The notes: generated by a model from the sequence alone, not told the origin. DNA of 64,000 nucleotides from Bacillota bacterium (GCA_023405135.1 JAEXYZ010000046.1:8224-72223); one strand, 5' to 3'; counted from the first letter of the stretch, positions 44,795-53,474 are shown. Made by a program: numbers and translations.

Positions 44795-45523
44795 TTATTC
44801 ACACTCTCTCAAAATAAACTCCATCATCATCTCCGGTTCATCAGTGAAAATTGCATCAATGCCGCTATTTAATAGTAATTTTACATACTCTTTTTCATTT
44901 ACTGTATATACACGAACTAAAGAACCTTTTTGAATAGCATCTAGTACTGGTTGGCGGAATGCTGATGGTAAAGAAACGTGTAATGCCTTTGCAGGAATTA
45001 ACTTCTGGTACTCCGTTAAATTCAATACTACATTTGCAAACAATGACGCATTTTCAACGTTAGGAGCTATCTGAGCTATTCGTTGAACTGATTCGTGATC
45101 AAAGGATGAGATTATTACTTGATCCAATAATCCGAACTCGTCAACCTTTCGTAAAACGAGTTCTTCTATTTCAGGATAGAAGAAAATATCAGACTTTATT
45201 TCAATATTAATACGGAAATTAGTATTACTAAAAACAGCTAACACTTCAGATAATGTAGGAACATTCTCTCCAGCAAACTCTTCACTAAACCATGATCCAT
45301 AATCATATTGACGAAGTTGTTCCAATGTCATATCTTTTACAAACCCACTTCCATTTGAAGTGCGATCTATAGACTCATCATGTATAACGACAATTTGCCG
45401 ATCCTTCGTTAAATGAACATCAAATTCTACACCATAAATGGGTAACGCAGCAGCAGCTCGAAAAGCGGCTATCGTATTTTCAGGGTATTTTGCTGAGTAA
45501 CCGCGATGAGCGATAATTTTCAC
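44795..45523 (-). CDS. Glycerophosphodiester phosphodiesterase
   Basis: The 242-residue GDPD/TIM-barrel enzyme hydrolyses glycerophosphodiesters to glycerol-3-phosphate and alcohol. IAHRGYSAKYPENT at the start provides the catalytic His6-Arg7 and Glu, and GVEFDVHLTKDRQIVVIHD gives the metal-binding E, D and second His. It is short (no signal peptide), so it acts in the cytoplasm like YqiK/UgpQ rather than the secreted GlpQ. It stands alone with its own promoter and the shared terminator. Confidence 0.92.
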   Translation of the reverse strand: MKIIAHRGYSAKYPENTIAAFRAAAALPIYGVEFDVHLTKDRQIVVIHDESIDRTSNGSGFVKDMTLEQLRQYDYGSWFSEEFAGENVPTLSEVLAVFSNTNFRINIEIKSDIFFYPEIEELVLRKVDEFGLLDQVIISSFDHESVQRIAQIAPNVENASLFANVVLNLTEYQKLIPAKALHVSLPSAFRQPVLDAIQKGSLVRVYTVNEKEYVKLLLNSGIDAIFTDEPEMMMEFILRECE

Positions 45524-45675
45524 GTTTCACAATCTCCTTCTCCACTGTAGCTTTTAAGCTAAAACTGTAATAGCTTTATATATACAATTAGAATAAAACA
45601 AGTATTATCCATTTTTAGGTTTTTTACAAAAACATTAAGATAACTTAACAAACAATAAATAGAAATTGGAAGTTT

Positions 45676-46248
45676 TTACTTAAATAATCGATCAAGTTCT
45701 CTTTCAATCAAAGCCCGAATTCTTTCTTGATCGATTCTCACTAACTCCATTAAAATGTGTAATGCTAACCCATCTATTAAAGCATGCAAATGGACAATCT
45801 CCTCTTCTATTATGAGATTTTCCTTTAATAATCCTTGGTCATTTAGTTTATTTATCATTAAGGTAATTCCTTTATGAACAGAGTCCTCTTTTAGTTCTTT
45901 CTTTCGTAATTTGTATGAAATGTACTCCAACCAAACTTGCATCTCAACTATACGTTCACCTGTTGGAACAAGTTCCATTAACATGTTTAATGCAATTTGT
46001 TTCGGTGGTAATGGTTGCATTGTATGTTCTATAATTCGTTCTGTTGCTTTCTCTTCGACAAGTTGCATTGCAAACTCAAGCAGTTCTTCTTGTGTACTAA
46101 AATAATGACGAACTGCACCAAGAGATAAATTCGCCTCCTTCGCAATTGAACGTACAGATGCTCCCTCTAACCCTTCCCTAGCGATGACATTCCAAGTAGC
46201 TTTTGCAATTAATGCTTTTCTTTCTTCATGATTTACTATCTTTGGCAT
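45676..46248 (-). CDS. TetR/AcrR-family regulator
   Basis: The 190-residue repressor has an N-terminal helix-turn-helix (ERKALIAKATWNVIAREG, then VRSIAKEANLSLGAVRHYFS) and a helical C-terminal ligand domain, with the BetI-like TetR_C shape. It faces a small membrane-protein gene across 110 bases that contain a 30-bp palindrome and a second smaller dyad. Autorepression and control of that neighbour are the natural inference. Ligand unknown. Confidence 0.9.
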   Translation of the reverse strand: MPKIVNHEERKALIAKATWNVIAREGLEGASVRSIAKEANLSLGAVRHYFSTQEELLEFAMQLVEEKATERIIEHTMQPLPPKQIALNMLMELVPTGERIVEMQVWLEYISYKLRKKELKEDSVHKGITLMINKLNDQGLLKENLIIEEEIVHLHALIDGLALHILMELVRIDQERIRALIERELDRLFK

Positions 46249-46268
46249 GAATTAATTATAACTTAATT

Positions 46269-46298
46269 TTTTAAATAATACATTTGTATTATTTAAAA
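46269..46298. promoter_or_regulatory. TetR operator palindrome
   Basis: TTTTAAATAATACA and TGTATTATTTAAAA are perfect 14-bp arms with TT between them. A related dyad, ATACAAACGTAT, lies at about 46318-46329. Both are between the tetR start and the membrane-protein gene, so control of both is likely. Confidence 0.75.
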
Positions 46299-46358
46299 GT
46301 CCGTGTTAGTATTTTGATACAAACGTATTAAATAAATCAAAAGAGGAGCAAGTAATCA

Positions 46359-46889
46359 ATGGTAAAATGGATTATTGCAGCCGAAGTTGCTTTTTGGATC
46401 GCTATTATTGCAGGCTTATTTGCAAGATATGTATTGAAGAGGAAAAAAGTTAGTATCTTGTTGTTTTTATTAACACCAATAATTGACTTAGCTCTAATAG
46501 CTTTAACCATTGTTGATTTACGAAATGGCGCAACAGCTACTGTTTCACATGGGTTAGCAGCAATTTATATAGGTGTCTCAATTGCTTATGGAAAATCTAT
46601 GATTGCATGGGCAGATAATAAATTCCAAACATGGTTTTTGAAAAAATCTTCTCCTAAAAATACACTTGTAGGCTTAGAGAAAGGTATTTATGAATTGAAG
46701 ATGTTCGCAAGACATATCATTGCTTTTGTCATCGGTAGTGCAATTTTTTGGTTTATAATTACATTCATAGGTAGCAGTAGTACAGATGCTATAACTGGCG
46801 TTTGGAAAACTTGGTCACTTGTTTTATTGATTGATGGAATCATCAGCTTATCCTACTTAATTTTCCCTAAAAAACCTGCGTCAAAATAA
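46359..46889 (+). CDS. Integral membrane protein under TetR control
   Basis: The 176-residue protein has about five hydrophobic helices: near 5-25, 33-52, 63-80, 115-140 and 150-170. It also has a short basic C-terminus (FPKKPASK). A polar stretch (NKFQTWFLKKSSPKNTLVGL) sits between helices 3 and 4. I do not recognise a transport signature. The divergent TetR regulator and palindromic operator suggest a response to a small hydrophobic compound. AGAGGAGC precedes ATG 46359. It could be a membrane-stress or efflux-accessory protein. Confidence 0.75.
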   Translation: MVKWIIAAEVAFWIAIIAGLFARYVLKRKKVSILLFLLTPIIDLALIALTIVDLRNGATATVSHGLAAIYIGVSIAYGKSMIAWADNKFQTWFLKKSSPKNTLVGLEKGIYELKMFARHIIAFVIGSAIFWFIITFIGSSSTDAITGVWKTWSLVLLIDGIISLSYLIFPKKPASK

Positions 46890-47020
46890 CAAATATAAGA
46901 GAGTGTCCAAAAAGCCAGATTTTGAACATCTTCTTATCTCCTTCCTTCACTGAAATTGGTGTCCGTTATTATGCAGAGGGAAACTATTGGACACAAATGT
47001 TTGTTAGCCATTAACAAAAG

Positions 47021-47057
47021 CTGTTCAAAAATCCTTAAAAAAACGGTTTTTGAACAG
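47021..47057. terminator. Bidirectional hairpin after the membrane-protein gene
   Basis: CTGTTCAAAAA pairs perfectly with TTTTTGAACAG over a 15-base A-rich loop, then TTTTTC. It serves the small protein on the other strand too. Text upstream (GAGTGTCCAAAAAGCC, GGACAC) hints at an old insertion remnant, unproven. Confidence 0.7.
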
Positions 47058-47081
47058 TTTTTCATTCAATATATAATCCTT

Positions 47082-47240
47082 TTAATCCTTGTTTCTTTTT
47101 AAAATAATATTTAACGCGAAAATAGTAAAAGCCATTAATAACATATATTTTATATACTTTGAATCAGTTTCATCAAAAGATAGGAAATAAATGCATAGTA
47201 AACTTGCAATAATTATGTAGCTAACAATTGTTTTTAGCAT
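47082..47240 (-). CDS. 52-residue small membrane protein
   Basis: ATG 47240 is preceded by GGGAGGGAAAAG, an excellent ribosome site. The frame opens further to 47330, but the extension has no such site and is not hydrophobic in a useful way. The 52 residues contain two hydrophobic helices (about 4-20 and 32-47), a short DETDSKY loop and a basic end (LKRNKD). No family is recognised. It may be a small membrane regulator; nothing nearby narrows this. Confidence 0.6.
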   Translation of the reverse strand: MLKTIVSYIIIASLLCIYFLSFDETDSKYIKYMLLMAFTIFALNIILKRNKD

Positions 47241-47415
47241 CTTTTCCCTCCCGCTATACATAACCTTAGTCCAAATAATTATGTATAACTTTACCATAAT
47301 GTTTTTAACTGACCAATGTTCAAACTTCACTTCATAAGGAAAATTTAGTAAGATTAAAATCTATCTTTTATTTGTACGAATCAAATTAACACAAACGATT
47401 GGAGGATAGGTTTTA

Positions 47416-49671
47416 ATGGTTGAGGTAAAGCAAAAGGAGTTCCAGAAAGAAGTTGATCGTTTAGAATATACAAAACAGTATATGGATGAAATTCTTGAAG
47501 CTTCACGAAGAGATTTAAAAGCAGTACAAAACAAAATTAAAGAATCTATGGCAAACCTCGAGTACATCGATTCAAGTGATAGCTATATCAATATATTAAC
47601 CAACTCAAGATTTTTTGAGTTAGCATTAAATCAAAAAGAAAGTCTTGAAGCAGTAAAGAAAAAACCTTATTTTGCACGAATTCATTTTCAGCGGAAAGGT
47701 GAAGCGGAGGAACTTTTATATATAGGCAAGACTTCTCTATTCCATAATGAAACCTTTGAACCGATTATTGTAGACTGGCGTTCTCCTGTTGCAAATGTTT
47801 ATTATGATGGCCGTCTTGGAGAAATAACCTATGAAGTACGTGATGAAGAATATTTTGGGCATTTATTTTCCAAGCGACAATATAAAATAGAAAATGGTCA
47901 GTTATTAAGCTTTCAAGATGTTGATTTAACAACAAATGATGAATTACTTCAAGACGCCCTTTCTGGCAAAGCTGATGTTCGATTAACAGAAATAGTAGCA
48001 ACGATACAAAAAGAACAAAATGAAATTATTCGAGCTCATTTACGTCAACCAATTTTAGTACAGGGGGCAGCGGGGAGTGGCAAAACTACGATTGCGCTCC
48101 ATCGAATTTCGTACTTTTTTTATACAATGGGTGAACATTTCAATCCGGAGCAACTAATGATTTTAGCACCAAATAAGTTGTTTATTGATTATATAGGAGA
48201 CGTTTTACCTGAACTTGGTGTTGAACATATTTGTCAAACTACCTATTCTGAATATGTCCAAAAGGCAACAGGAATAAAATTGAAGCTACAAAATCCAAAT
48301 GAATGGTTGGAGGAGCTAGTAGAAGACGGAATTAATGCTCTTCCTTCATTTAATATTCCCCAAATTAAAGGCTCGCTACTTTATCGTAATATTTTAGATC
48401 GTTATATAAAAATACACGAACAAAACTTAGCAAAACTCTTTGATGAGGATGTGTTTATTGAAAAATATCGCATTATGCGAGGCAGCCATTTAAAGAAGCT
48501 TTTCTTAATTGAATTTGCTTATATGCCAATTGAAAAGCGGCTTGAACGTATTAAAAAGGTTGTCCAGACAGAGGTAAAAAGAAAATCTAAAGCAGTACTT
48601 TCTACATTAAATACACGTTATGAAGAAATAATTGGGAAAGCGTTAAGTGGACTTCGTGATCCAGATAAACGCCGTGAAACTGTAACAAAATTTATCGATG
48701 AACGTGATGAACGTATTCCGAAAATAAAACAACTCTCTAAATCTGCTGCAACAGTCTATATGCGACGTTTTGAAAAAGTAAAAATAAAACCAATGTACAG
48801 AAAACTGTTAACGGATCGATTACTTTTAAGAGAAGTGGCGCCAGAGTGGACATTTGAAGAACAAGAGCAGTTTATTCGCTCTCACAGAAAAGAACAATGG
48901 ACGTTAGAGGATTTAGCTGCACTTTATTATTTACATGCAAAGATTAAAGGTATTACTGATGAATGGAAAATGCGAGTTGTCTTTATCGATGAAGTTCAAG
49001 ATTATAGTTTATTTCAGCTGGCCGCATTAAAAGAAGGCCTTAAAACTGATATGTTCACAATGGTTGGGGATTTAGCTCAAGGCATTCATAGTTATCGTTC
49101 TTTAACTGAATGGTCTTCAGTACTAGAGTTATTTCCACGCGCCAACTATTTCACGCTACAAAAAAGCTATCGAACAACGATTGAAATTATGGAAATCGCC
49201 AATAAAATTTTATCGAAAATGGATGAAGAATTACCATTAGTAGAACCTGTCGTTCGCCATGGTAATGAACCTACTTTTATTAAAAGTGATGAATTTAATG
49301 CTCAACAAATTGACAACATTTACAATCAAATCAAACAAAATGGTCATCAATCCATTGCCCTTATTTGTAAAACAACAAAAGAAGCAACGGAATTTGCTAA
49401 AAAATTAACTGATTCAGGTGTAGACGCTCAAATTTTAAATGAGGATTCAGAGTTAAGAGGTTCTAAACTTCTCATCGTTCCAAGTCATTTAGCAAAAGGT
49501 TTAGAATTTGATGCAGTTATCCTTGCAGCATTTGAAATCCCTTATTTTGATACAGTAATTGATCGAAAACTATTATACGTTGCTTTAACCCGCGCCATGC
49601 ACGAATTATATTTAGTTGGACCAAGTAAGGAAGTATTTCTGCTGGAGGAAATACAAAAAATCATTGAATAA
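47416..49671 (+). CDS. helD: RNA polymerase recycling helicase-like ATPase HelD
   Basis: HelD removes stalled RNA polymerase from DNA and recycles it. The 751-residue protein has an N-terminal coiled coil (about 5-60) that enters the polymerase, Walker A QGAAGSGKTT (217-224), then VVFIDEVQDYSLFQ (Walker B), QKSYRTT, and a C-terminal AKGLEFDAVIL plus LLYVALTRAMHELYLV, as in UvrD-like helicases. Length and layout match YvgS/HelD of B. subtilis (about 774). ATG 47416 follows TTGGAGGATAGG. It lacks the rifamycin-resistance HelR context. Well supported. Confidence 0.9.
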   Translation: MVEVKQKEFQKEVDRLEYTKQYMDEILEASRRDLKAVQNKIKESMANLEYIDSSDSYINILTNSRFFELALNQKESLEAVKKKPYFARIHFQRKGEAEELLYIGKTSLFHNETFEPIIVDWRSPVANVYYDGRLGEITYEVRDEEYFGHLFSKRQYKIENGQLLSFQDVDLTTNDELLQDALSGKADVRLTEIVATIQKEQNEIIRAHLRQPILVQGAAGSGKTTIALHRISYFFYTMGEHFNPEQLMILAPNKLFIDYIGDVLPELGVEHICQTTYSEYVQKATGIKLKLQNPNEWLEELVEDGINALPSFNIPQIKGSLLYRNILDRYIKIHEQNLAKLFDEDVFIEKYRIMRGSHLKKLFLIEFAYMPIEKRLERIKKVVQTEVKRKSKAVLSTLNTRYEEIIGKALSGLRDPDKRRETVTKFIDERDERIPKIKQLSKSAATVYMRRFEKVKIKPMYRKLLTDRLLLREVAPEWTFEEQEQFIRSHRKEQWTLEDLAALYYLHAKIKGITDEWKMRVVFIDEVQDYSLFQLAALKEGLKTDMFTMVGDLAQGIHSYRSLTEWSSVLELFPRANYFTLQKSYRTTIEIMEIANKILSKMDEELPLVEPVVRHGNEPTFIKSDEFNAQQIDNIYNQIKQNGHQSIALICKTTKEATEFAKKLTDSGVDAQILNEDSELRGSKLLIVPSHLAKGLEFDAVILAAFEIPYFDTVIDRKLLYVALTRAMHELYLVGPSKEVFLLEEIQKIIE

Positions 49672-49685
49672 TATAGATATCAATA

Positions 49686-49724
49686 AAGCTACTCTTGCTA
49701 TTTAAATCAGCACAGAGCAGCTTT
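49686..49724 (+). terminator. Terminator after helD
   Basis: AAAGCTACTCT pairs with AGAGCAGCTTT (one mismatch) and is followed by ATTTTC. It overlaps the end of the small convergent gene. Confidence 0.65.
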
Positions 49725-49857
49725 ATTTTCTAGGTGGAACGCGTACAAAATTACGCTTTTTTTCAATTTTTTTCACCACAATTTTACGGAAAGCTTTCCA
49801 CAACGAAATCTTTGTTTTTACTTTATGTTTTGGCTGTGGTAATGCGGGCATTCTCAT
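49723..49857 (-). CDS. 44-residue very basic small protein
   Basis: Leftward ATG 49857, behind AAAGGAGTGATTAC, encodes 44 residues that are about one third Lys or Arg. It starts MRMPALPQPKHKVKTK and ends VRVPPRK. No membrane helix is present. The amphipathic, cationic character suggests nucleic-acid, ribosome or membrane-surface binding, or a small spore protein. It falls below common annotation length limits. The strong ribosome site and clean frame support it. Confidence 0.6.
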   Translation of the reverse strand: MRMPALPQPKHKVKTKISLWKAFRKIVVKKIEKKRNFVRVPPRK

Positions 49858-49909
49858 TGTAATCACTCCTTTTATTTTAATATATTAAAATAAAAAGGAA
49901 ATTATTCTT

Positions 49910-50473
49910 TTAAATTAAAGGAAAGGCAACAATCTCCTTATATTTTGGTGTTTTTTCAACGTGGGATTCGTAAAGAACTATTTCTTTTACTTGAAATGAA
50001 TATTCCTCCCCTCCATCCTTTATTCGTAAAAGGGAATCATGATTGAAAGATCGATCACTCACCCATTTTCTTGCTAACGTAATATGTGGACGAAATGGCT
50101 TTTTATCTAGTTCGAAGCCCGATTTTACACAACTATTATATACTTTCTTTTGAATTTCCATTAATCTCTCTGATCGTTGAACATCAGCCCAAAATATTCT
50201 TGGACTTTTTGCTGCACCAAATATACCAAGCTCGTTCAGTACCATAGAAAATGATTGTTCACCAGCTAAAATTTCGCTAGTTGCTTCAATGGAATTTTTC
50301 AGCCTATTCTCTTCTACAAACCCTAAAAAGGCAAGTGTAATATGGTAATCTTCAGGATAAACCCAGTTTTTAAATGGAAACTCACTTTTTTTAGTTTGTA
50401 TCCACTCATTTAAAAAAGATTTCACTTCATTTGGTAACTTTACAGCATAAAAATAATGATGGTTGAGTGCCAT
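49910..50473 (-). CDS. thpR: RNA 2',3'-cyclic phosphodiesterase (2'-5' RNA ligase family)
   Basis: The 187-residue 2H phosphoesterase has the two signature His motifs: HITLAF (His44) and HITLAR (His130). It opens 2',3'-cyclic phosphates on RNA to 2'-phosphates and can join tRNA halves in vitro. Length fits LigT/ThpR. It lies convergent with helD and is monocistronic, with GGAGAAAATTC before ATG 50473. Well supported as a family member; its cellular role is not established. Confidence 0.9.
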   Translation of the reverse strand: MALNHHYFYAVKLPNEVKSFLNEWIQTKKSEFPFKNWVYPEDYHITLAFLGFVEENRLKNSIEATSEILAGEQSFSMVLNELGIFGAAKSPRIFWADVQRSERLMEIQKKVYNSCVKSGFELDKKPFRPHITLARKWVSDRSFNHDSLLRIKDGGEEYSFQVKEIVLYESHVEKTPKYKEIVAFPLI

Positions 50474-50892
50474 GAATTTTCTCCTTTTTATACAATTTTT
50501 AAATTAATGTATTTAATTAGAAATTTCCCTTATAAGAATAATGTAAAATCGCGTTATAGACTTGTATGAAGTTATTCTACTTCTCCTCTTACTAGACGTT
50601 TAATACGGTTCTCTTTTAGTATGTCCCTGAAATCCAAATGAAATTAGTAGATTAGATTTTTTATAGAAACCACTTTAAGTATTGTATTTCCACCCTTCAT
50701 TTGTTTTATATAGCTATTATTTCTTTTTCCATCTCCTTGTAGACTTCATTTAACTAGTAGGCGTATTCATTTATTTTTATAAAAGTTCCTATCTCCTCTC
50801 TTTTGCAAAGAGGCATTTTTTGTAATTAGAAAAGAATATTTTTTTAAAACTATTACATTTATTACTATGTGCATAAAGACAGGAGACTTCAC
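50474..50892. other. AT-rich gap with an isolated hairpin-plus-T-run
   Basis: No gene is seen in about 420 bases. A hairpin CCTCT...AGAGG with a T-run (50795-50822, rightward) looks like a terminator but follows no rightward gene. It could end an unannotated small RNA or act as an attenuator before the gene at 50893. Confidence 0.4.
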
Positions 50893-51382
50893 ATGGAAAG
50901 CCCCATTTATTATTCACCTATCGTGAAAAATTTATATATTAAATGATCATTCTAATATTAAATCTAACAACCAACAGATTTTCCAATCGGATCAATTTAG
51001 TGAATGTATGTTAATGGCACAAGAGCAGTTTAAAATGTTATTAGAACAACTACAAAGTATGAATTTGCTTATTCAGCAAAATTCAATCAAACATCAATTA
51101 CAACAAAGCAGTTTAAATAATGGCTTCGCTCAACATTTAAATAGTTATCAATCTTTCAAAAAAGCGCTCATTGATGAGATGCAAATTGTAAACGAAAAAG
51201 TGGATTCACTTTCAGATTCTCTTTCATTAAATCAAGAAAAAGTAAAAAGTGATATGCAGAATATGGAGTCAAAGCTGTTAAAAGAATTAAATTTACAAAA
51301 TGAAATAATTTGGGTTAATAGTGAAACAATGAGTGTTACTATTACTAATAAAAAGGCAGTATCCATTAGTAAAGGTTTGTAG
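50893..51382 (+). pseudogene. Coiled-coil protein gene broken by a UGA/+1 frameshift
   Basis: ATG 50893 behind AGGAGACTT encodes 17 residues ending in YIK, then TGA (50944-50946). Shifting one base (AAA then GAT) gives an uninterrupted frame to 51382, including a Gln/Asn-rich stretch and a long coiled coil (QEQFKMLLEQLQSMNLLIQQ onward, about 120 residues). A second in-frame ATG at 51008 could restart translation but has no ribosome site. It is either a frameshifted pseudogene, a sequencing error, or a programmed +1 frameshift at a slow UGA like RF2. No family is recognised. Confidence 0.6.
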
Positions 51383-51443
51383 AAACCCCACTGCTACATC
51401 GTTCTACTTTTCGGATTATTTTGATGACTATTTTTCAACTTCA

Positions 51444-51480
51444 AAAAGCTCTGACAGCAATTTTCTGCCTCAGAGCTTTT
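51444..51480. terminator. Bidirectional terminator before ykkD
   Basis: AAAAGCTCTGA pairs perfectly with TCAGAGCTTTT over a 15-base loop. It serves both the coiled-coil gene and the leftward SMR operon. Confidence 0.9.
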
Positions 51481-51493
51481 CATTTATTAAACT

Positions 51494-51808
51494 TTATGAA
51501 ACTAATTTTAATCCTACACTTGCACATAAAATTATGATAATACATAAAATCCTTTTCCAATCTTTTGATTCACTATAAATGAACATCCCAACAATAGTAC
51601 CCCCTACAACGCCAATCCCCGTCCAAATCGCATATGCAGTGCCCATTGGAATTGTCTCCATCGAATAGTTAAGCAACATTAAACTCAGCCCAAAACCAAG
51701 AAATAAAAAAACAAGAGGCTTCCAACTTCTGCTTATACTATATTGATTCATCATTGCAACACCAAAAGTCTCTAAAACCCCTGCAATAATTAAAGATATC
51801 CACGCCAT
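51494..51808 (-). CDS. ykkD: Guanidine/drug SMR exporter subunit YkkD-like
   Basis: The 104-residue small multidrug resistance (SMR) protein has four helices. The conserved Glu in the first helix is in IIAGVLETFGVAMMN, and GTAYAIWTGIGVVG is the helix-3 pattern. It partners the 112-residue SMR upstream, as YkkC (112) and YkkD (105) do. A guanidine-I riboswitch controls the operon, so guanidinium export is expected. Its ATG overlaps the ykkC stop by one base. Heterodimer formation is inferred from the pairing. Confidence 0.88.
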   Translation of the reverse strand: MAWISLIIAGVLETFGVAMMNQYSISRSWKPLVFLFLGFGLSLMLLNYSMETIPMGTAYAIWTGIGVVGGTIVGMFIYSESKDWKRILCIIIILCASVGLKLVS

Positions 51809-52146
51809 TAATTTTCTGCCTCCTCATGCTTTTTTTCTTCAGTTACTAACTTCAATCCAATAACGCCTACTAATAACAACAAAATTAATAAAATTTTTAT
51901 TATATTAAATGGTTCATCGAAGAATAATATCTCCGAAATAACAGCACCAGCCGTACCTAATCCTACAAATACAGCATAGACCGTCCCTGTTGGTAGTTCC
52001 TGTGTTGCTTTTAACAAAAAGTAATTGCATGCAAGAATAGCAAGTATTGTCCCCGTCCATTCCAATATTGTATCGGCATGGGCTAATCCAATGACCCAAA
52101 ATATTTCGAGTAGTGATGCAAGGAAAACCTTTAACCAAGATTTCAT
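51808..52146 (-). CDS. ykkC: Guanidine/drug SMR exporter subunit YkkC-like
   Basis: The 112-residue SMR protein shows Glu14 in LASLLEIFWVIGLAHA and GTVYAVFVGLGTAGAV for helix 3. Length equals B. subtilis YkkC. ATG 52146 follows TAGGAGGTAATAAA. A guanidine-I riboswitch with its own terminator lies just upstream. With ykkD it would form an antiparallel heterodimer exporting guanidinium ions in exchange for protons. Well supported by family plus riboswitch. Confidence 0.9.
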   Translation of the reverse strand: MKSWLKVFLASLLEIFWVIGLAHADTILEWTGTILAILACNYFLLKATQELPTGTVYAVFVGLGTAGAVISEILFFDEPFNIIKILLILLLLVGVIGLKLVTEEKKHEEAEN

Positions 52147-52173
52147 TTTATTACCTCCTAATAAATAAAAAAA

Positions 52174-52290
52174 ACCTAAGAGATATTCATCATATCTCCC
52201 AGGCTTTTATCCTTCCGTGACACAGCAAGCTGTGAGTTTTCTCTCGGACCAGACCATGTATAACATGCGGAACCCTAGAAAACATTTTTA
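52174..52290 (-). ncRNA. Guanidine-I riboswitch (ykkC RNA) with terminator
   Basis: Leftward, the conserved blocks appear in order: CTAGGGTTCCG, then GGTCTGGTCCGAGAG with AAAAC, and ACACGGAAGGATAAAAGCC, then GGGAGATAT. Downstream CCTGGGAGATAT pairs with ATATCTCTTAGG to form a terminator followed by eight T. Guanidine would prevent it and turn on ykkCD. An upstream promoter is visible: TTGAAC (52337-52332), 17-base spacer, CATAAT (52314-52309). Confidence 0.95.
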
Positions 52291-52494
52291 CGTATCTAAT
52301 TGTCTTGTATTATGTCACATTTTTACTAAATGTTCAAGCAAACAATTGTGCATTTATGCGTAACGCTTGAATTATCAAGGGATTGACTTTGTATACTTTT
52401 ACATCTATTAATTTCATTAGGTAAATTACATGTTAACATTTATAATTTGATTTAAGAGATACGCTTAATTCATCATATATTTAGGAGGGATGGG

Positions 52495-53310
52495 ATGACA
52501 AACGATAAGCAAAATGACTATGAGCCGATAAGCGAGGAAGAACTAATTGAACTTGTACTGGAAGAGCAAAAAAAAGCGCTTGAGAAAGAACGTCAAGATC
52601 GTTTATCGGGTAACAAAAAAGAGTGGAAACGCCCTATTTCAATCCGCCTTTTTGCTTGGATAATGGCTACTATGCTAATGTTCAGTACTTTTGCAGTAAT
52701 TTTTGAGATTTATTCAATCCCTGCTATAGAATTTTTAAAAACATCTGCTTCACTTTCAGGACAAGAAAATATTAGAGAATATAAAAAAGCAGTCGTTGAA
52801 ATTACAACAAACGATGGCAAAGGAACTGGTTTTTCGATTTCAAACGATGGATACATAATAACAAATGAACACGTAATTGAGGATGCATTAACTATAACTG
52901 TTACCTTTCCTGATGATGGACTATTTAAAGGACAAGTAGTAGAAAGTTTTCCCGATATTGATTTAGCTATTTTAAAGGTAGAAGGTGAGAAACACCCCCA
53001 TTTAACATTAGCAGATTCGTATAAACCTATCAAAAATGAAGCCATTTATTTTATTGGGAATCCGCTTAATTTTTCTGGGATAGCAAATGAAGGAAAGGTT
53101 ATTGATTATACTTTACTTTCAGATTGGGAACAACAAGTGATTATGTTAGATGCTCCTGTCTATCGTGGAAATAGCGGCAGTCCTGTTATTAATGAAGCTG
53201 GGAAGGTAATCGGCATTATTTTTGCCACAACGAAAGATGATGAATATGGACATGTCGGCTTATTTGTACCAATTGATTTATTACAAAAACAGATAAACTT
53301 TCTGAAATAG
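52495..53310 (+). CDS. HtrA/DegP-like serine protease without a PDZ domain
   Basis: The 271-residue protein has a short cytoplasmic start, one transmembrane anchor (about 50-72) and an extracytoplasmic trypsin-like domain. The catalytic triad is visible: His126 in TNEHVIE, Asp156 in PDIDLAIL and Ser227 in YRGNSGSPV. Unlike HtrA/YyxA (about 400 residues) it ends right after the protease domain, with no PDZ. It would process or degrade envelope proteins. The preceding gap has no obvious CssR boxes. TTTAGGAGGGATGGG precedes ATG 52495. Confidence 0.87.
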   Translation: MTNDKQNDYEPISEEELIELVLEEQKKALEKERQDRLSGNKKEWKRPISIRLFAWIMATMLMFSTFAVIFEIYSIPAIEFLKTSASLSGQENIREYKKAVVEITTNDGKGTGFSISNDGYIITNEHVIEDALTITVTFPDDGLFKGQVVESFPDIDLAILKVEGEKHPHLTLADSYKPIKNEAIYFIGNPLNFSGIANEGKVIDYTLLSDWEQQVIMLDAPVYRGNSGSPVINEAGKVIGIIFATTKDDEYGHVGLFVPIDLLQKQINFLK

Positions 53311-53365
53311 CGAGTAAATCTGGACCATTATTTTTTTCTTCATTCAGCTTTCAGTAGAGTTAAAA

Positions 53366-53394
53366 TAATCACCTACCAATTGGTTAAGGTGATT
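53366..53394 (+). terminator. Rho-independent terminator after the protease
   Basis: AATCACC and GGTGATT pair around a loop containing CCAATTGG, followed by TTTTTTA. Confidence 0.85.
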
Positions 53395-53474
53395 TTTTTA
53401 TGGGAATAACTCAACGAATTTGTTATTAATTAGAGAAATTAACTCTATACGATAATTTCCTTAACCTAATCATA

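Noticed and set aside
46900..47000. Insertion sequence end (GAGTGTCCAAAAAGCC / GGACAC)
   Set aside because: No transposase fragment and no clear paired ends; noted only as a hint.
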